From Candidatus Woesearchaeota archaeon (GTDB lineage Archaea > Nanobdellota > Nanobdellia > Woesearchaeales > GW2011-AR4), in contig DUHN01000077.1 in assembly GCA_013330825.1 (NCBI GenBank), positions 1 to 15,539 on the forward strand: a stretch of DNA of 15,539 nt, given 5' to 3'. Both the position numbers and the translations under genes were made by a program. Shown one piece after another: positions 13,689-15,539 of the stretch (its first letter is position 1; the number at the start of each line of letters is the position of its first letter). The notes under the pieces were generated by a model. It saw only the letters and a program-made list of their open reading frames with translations. It did no database searches and had not been told where the DNA came from.

Positions 13689-14321
13689 ATGAGCATTACG
13701 AAGACCGTCGAGAAGTACGTCCAGGAGCACCCTTCTGTCAAGGACTGCCTGAAGAAGGGGCTGGTGAACTATTCCGCTCTCGCCAGGCAGATCGCTGAAG
13801 AGCTCGGCCTGGACGCGGAGAGGAACTTCGACGCCCTCCTCATCGCGGCGCGGCGCTCGCACGAGAAGGTCGCCAAGGAGAAGGATTCCCAGGAGAAGAT
13901 ACTCTCTGTCCTGCGGCAAAGCCGCGTCGAGATCAAGAACCGGATGGTCGCCTTCGTGCTGGAGCGTGGCGTGCCTCCCAAGTCCCTGACCGACCTGGAG
14001 AACAAGGCGAAGAAAGCGGGAGAGGTGCTCCACATCATCGAGGGCGTCTCGGCCATGACGCTCATCACCGTGGAGGAATTATCAAAGGAGATACGCTCCC
14101 TCTTCAGGAATTTCATCATCCGGGAGAACAAGGAGCTGGTGGAGGTCATCCTCAAGAGCCCCAAGGAGATTGAGCAGACCGCGGGCATCATGGGCTACCT
14201 CTGCTCCCTGCTGGGCGAGAACGGCGTCAACATCGTCGAGGAGATGAGCTGCTGGACGGACACCATCTTCCTCGTGCAGGAGAAGGACCTCGGGAAAGTG
14301 ATGGAATTGCTGAAGTTCTAG
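13689..14321 (+). CDS. ACT-domain protein with an N-terminal helix-turn-helix-like region, candidate amino-acid regulator
   Basis: 210 residues from ATG 13689. The N-terminus (about 16-40, PSVKDCLKKGLVNYSALARQ then IAEELG) looks like a small DNA-binding or winged-helix segment. A helical linker follows, and residues about 163-210 (TAGIMGYLCSLLGENGVNIV, then a strand TDTIFLVQEKDLGKVMELL) form a clear ACT fold, a domain that usually binds an amino acid. Uncharacterised archaeal proteins of this layout are common. Divergent placement next to the arg operon, with an operator-like array between, suggests it senses arginine or another amino acid and controls both genes; this is inference. Start choice: MSITKTVEKY at 13689 resembles homologous N-termini, but ATG 13671 has ggggag about ten bases ahead and adds six residues. 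The TTG at 13647 is unlikely. Confidence 0.82.
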   Translation: MSITKTVEKYVQEHPSVKDCLKKGLVNYSALARQIAEELGLDAERNFDALLIAARRSHEKVAKEKDSQEKILSVLRQSRVEIKNRMVAFVLERGVPPKSLTDLENKAKKAGEVLHIIEGVSAMTLITVEELSKEIRSLFRNFIIRENKELVEVILKSPKEIEQTAGIMGYLCSLLGENGVNIVEEMSCWTDTIFLVQEKDLGKVMELLKF

Positions 14322-14420
14322 GGGGCATACCAGAACCATTCCGTCCTGATGAGCATTGACAAATCATCGCTGTTTTTGAAGAATTTGTAATAATGAGTGT
14401 AATATTCTCTTTTCACTTGT

Positions 14421-15011
14421 TCATTCCCCGAGCAGGTGCCCGAGCTTCTGCCGCTTGGCCTTCATGTAGCCCTTGCTCTGCCTGTACGCGGGCGGGATGA
14501 GCGGCACCCTCTCGGCAATCTCGATGTCCCCGTCCTGCAGCCCCCCGATCTTGCGGGGATTGTTGGTGAGCAGCCTGATTTTTTTCACGCCGAGATGGTG
14601 GAGGATCGCGGCCCCGATGGAATAGTCCCGCGCGTCGTCCCTGAAGCCGAGCTTCTCGTTCGCCTCCACGGTGTCCATGCCCTTGTCCTGCAATGCGTAC
14701 GCCTTTATCTTGTTCGCGAGCCCGATGCCCCTGCCCTCCTGCTGGAGGTAGACAAGGACGCCGCCCTGCTTGCCGATCATCCCGAGCGCGGCGCGGAGCT
14801 GGAGCCCGCAGTCGCACTTCGTCGAGCCGAGCGTGTCCCCGGTCAGGCATTGGGAGTGGATGCGCGCCAGCGCCGGCTTGCCCCTGGAGAGCTTCCCCTT
14901 GACGAGGGCCGTGTGCTCCTTCTTCCGGCCGTCCTCGAAGACGTGGATGCGGAATTTTCCGTAGACGGTGGGGAGAGTCGCTTCCGCTTTGTGTTTTACC
15001 AGGGATGCCAT
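14421..15011 (-). CDS. ribA: GTP cyclohydrolase II
   Basis: 196 residues, the same length as E. coli RibA. It opens GTP to the diaminopyrimidine intermediate that starts riboflavin synthesis. Zinc ligands Cys55, Cys66 and Cys68 are in SQCLTGDTLGSTKCDCGLQL; the GTP site motifs QEGRGIGL (91-98), DTVEANEKLGF and LLTNNPRKI are intact. The start is placed at 15011 (MASLVKHKAEATLP), not at the in-frame ATG 15092, for two reasons: a minus-strand TATA box at 15033-15042 is centred 26-27 bases upstream, and this N-terminus aligns with bacterial RibA. There is no RibB domain. Most archaea start riboflavin with the unrelated ArfA enzyme, so this gene is probably acquired. It converges with the ACT-domain gene across a 99-base gap that contains T-rich stretches on both strands but no gene. 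Confidence 0.95.
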   Translation of the reverse strand: MASLVKHKAEATLPTVYGKFRIHVFEDGRKKEHTALVKGKLSRGKPALARIHSQCLTGDTLGSTKCDCGLQLRAALGMIGKQGGVLVYLQQEGRGIGLANKIKAYALQDKGMDTVEANEKLGFRDDARDYSIGAAILHHLGVKKIRLLTNNPRKIGGLQDGDIEIAERVPLIPPAYRQSKGYMKAKRQKLGHLLGE

Positions 15012-15032
15012 CAACGTTGAAAATTTTCCATA

Positions 15033-15042
15033 CTTTAAAAAT
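15033..15042 (-). promoter_or_regulatory. TATA box of leaderless ribA
   Basis: On the minus strand this reads atttttaaag, centred 26-27 bases before the ATG at 15011. It argues that the longer reading from 15092 is not the protein made. Confidence 0.65.
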
Positions 15043-15128
15043 TCAGCTGTTTTCGATGGCAAAAGCAGGCGCACCCCATTCTGCATCACCAACCAGGAAT
15101 TTGCTTGTTCTGTCCTGAAAAATAAAAA

Positions 15129-15138
15129 CTTTTATAAT
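15129..15138 (+). promoter_or_regulatory. TATA box of the gene at 15163
   Basis: cttttataat is centred 29 bases before the ATG at 15163, so this transcript too should be leaderless or nearly so. No FMN riboswitch-like structure is apparent between the two divergent promoters. Confidence 0.6.
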
Positions 15139-15162
15139 CAACAATGACCACAATCAACCGAC

Positions 15163-15516
15163 ATGGCCTCCCCCAGACCGCTCAGCAGGGACCCCCGTTC
15201 CCTCTTCGCAAAATACCCCCGGCATCCGGAGGACTACGCCTACATGAATTCCAACAAGCTTCCGGCTCAATTTTTGTTTGCAAATAAATTCTACAGGAGA
15301 GCGCTTCAAAGGCCCATCTGGCGCCATCAGTACGAGGGCAAATGGGTAGCGATTCTCGGCACCAGGCCAAACCCGGAAATAATCGCCGGAGACAGGCTTG
15401 AAGCGGTGCTCCATGACGCATACACAACCTGGGGTTATCGCCCTATCTTGCATGCGTTAGTCGGCCGACAAGAAACAATGGGATGTATGCCTCCGCCAGA
15501 GCTGGTTTACCGATGA
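15163..15516 (+). CDS. Small protein with a DUF5678-like C-terminal segment
   Basis: 117 residues. The N-terminal ~50 residues are basic and proline/tyrosine-rich (PRPLSRDPRSLFAKYPRHPE) with no recognised domain. From about residue 55 the pattern YEGKWVAILG, then IIAGDRLEAVLHDA and PILHALVG, resembles DUF5678, a short beta-beta-alpha unit common in archaea and bacteria with no known function. No membrane segment or catalytic motif is visible. The start fits a TATA box 29 bases upstream. It is divergent from ribA, but nothing indicates a link to flavin synthesis. The window ends 23 bases after its stop. Confidence 0.7.
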   Translation: MASPRPLSRDPRSLFAKYPRHPEDYAYMNSNKLPAQFLFANKFYRRALQRPIWRHQYEGKWVAILGTRPNPEIIAGDRLEAVLHDAYTTWGYRPILHALVGRQETMGCMPPPELVYR

Positions 15517-15539
15517 ATTCTTAATAGTCCCGCGGGATA

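Noticed and set aside
13322..13798. 158-codon frame starting at GTG 13322 across the leader and into the ACT gene
   Set aside because: It begins at or before the predicted transcript start, is low in complexity across the tandem repeats (HPLHPLHSIHVHFHVHF), and overlaps the ACT gene in another frame.

Overview
The window looks archaeal. AT-rich TATA boxes of the type TTTAWATA sit about 26-30 bases upstream of several start codons with no room for a leader (the genes at 741, 15163 and ribA at 15011). Other starts carry a GAGGTG Shine-Dalgarno site. Gene ends are followed by T-rich tracts, and the ACT-domain protein is of an archaeal type. I cannot fix the lineage; an uncultivated archaeon, possibly of the DPANN group, is only a guess. 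GC content is moderately high, so long antisense open frames over the arg genes are shadows.

Bases 1-740 are a decayed region. A roughly 115-base imperfect inverted repeat (1-120 against 554-673) encloses the C-terminal remnant of a MetA-type homoserine acyltransferase (267-425), which carries a tandem 36-base duplication. Next come two small membrane genes (741-1400 and 1553-1909), then a 50-codon gene on the minus strand that is broken by one extra base (1937-2090). That gene shares a promoter region with a plant-like, K+-dependent membrane pyrophosphatase (2169-4298).

The core is an eight-gene, tightly overlapping minus-strand arginine operon from 13140 down to 4540: argG, a P-loop protein of unknown function, argC, argD, an acylornithine carbamoyltransferase (argF'), argB, an M20 deacylase and argH. 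ArgF' is not an ordinary ornithine carbamoyltransferase. It has the motifs of the N-acetyl/N-succinyl-ornithine enzymes of Xanthomonas and Bacteroides, so the route should run acylglutamate, acylglutamyl phosphate, acylglutamate semialdehyde, acylornithine, acylcitrulline, citrulline, argininosuccinate, arginine. Gene order and protein types resemble the Bacteroidetes arg operon as I remember it, which suggests transfer between domains. No recognisable glutamate acyltransferase (ArgA, ArgJ or GNAT) is present. The unknown P-loop protein, coupled to argC by a 4-base overlap, is a candidate for that missing step or for another unrecognised one.

Between argG and a divergent ACT-domain gene (13689-14321) lies a 548-base regulatory region. 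It has two outward-facing TATA boxes, two identical 17-base repeats that each contain a GAC-N6-GTC inverted repeat, another inverted repeat between them, and a long rightward leader that begins with a strong hairpin plus a T tract. The ACT protein is a plausible amino-acid-responsive regulator of the operon. The right end has a bacterial-type GTP cyclohydrolase II gene (ribA, minus strand) and, divergent from it, a small gene with a DUF5678-like C-terminus.
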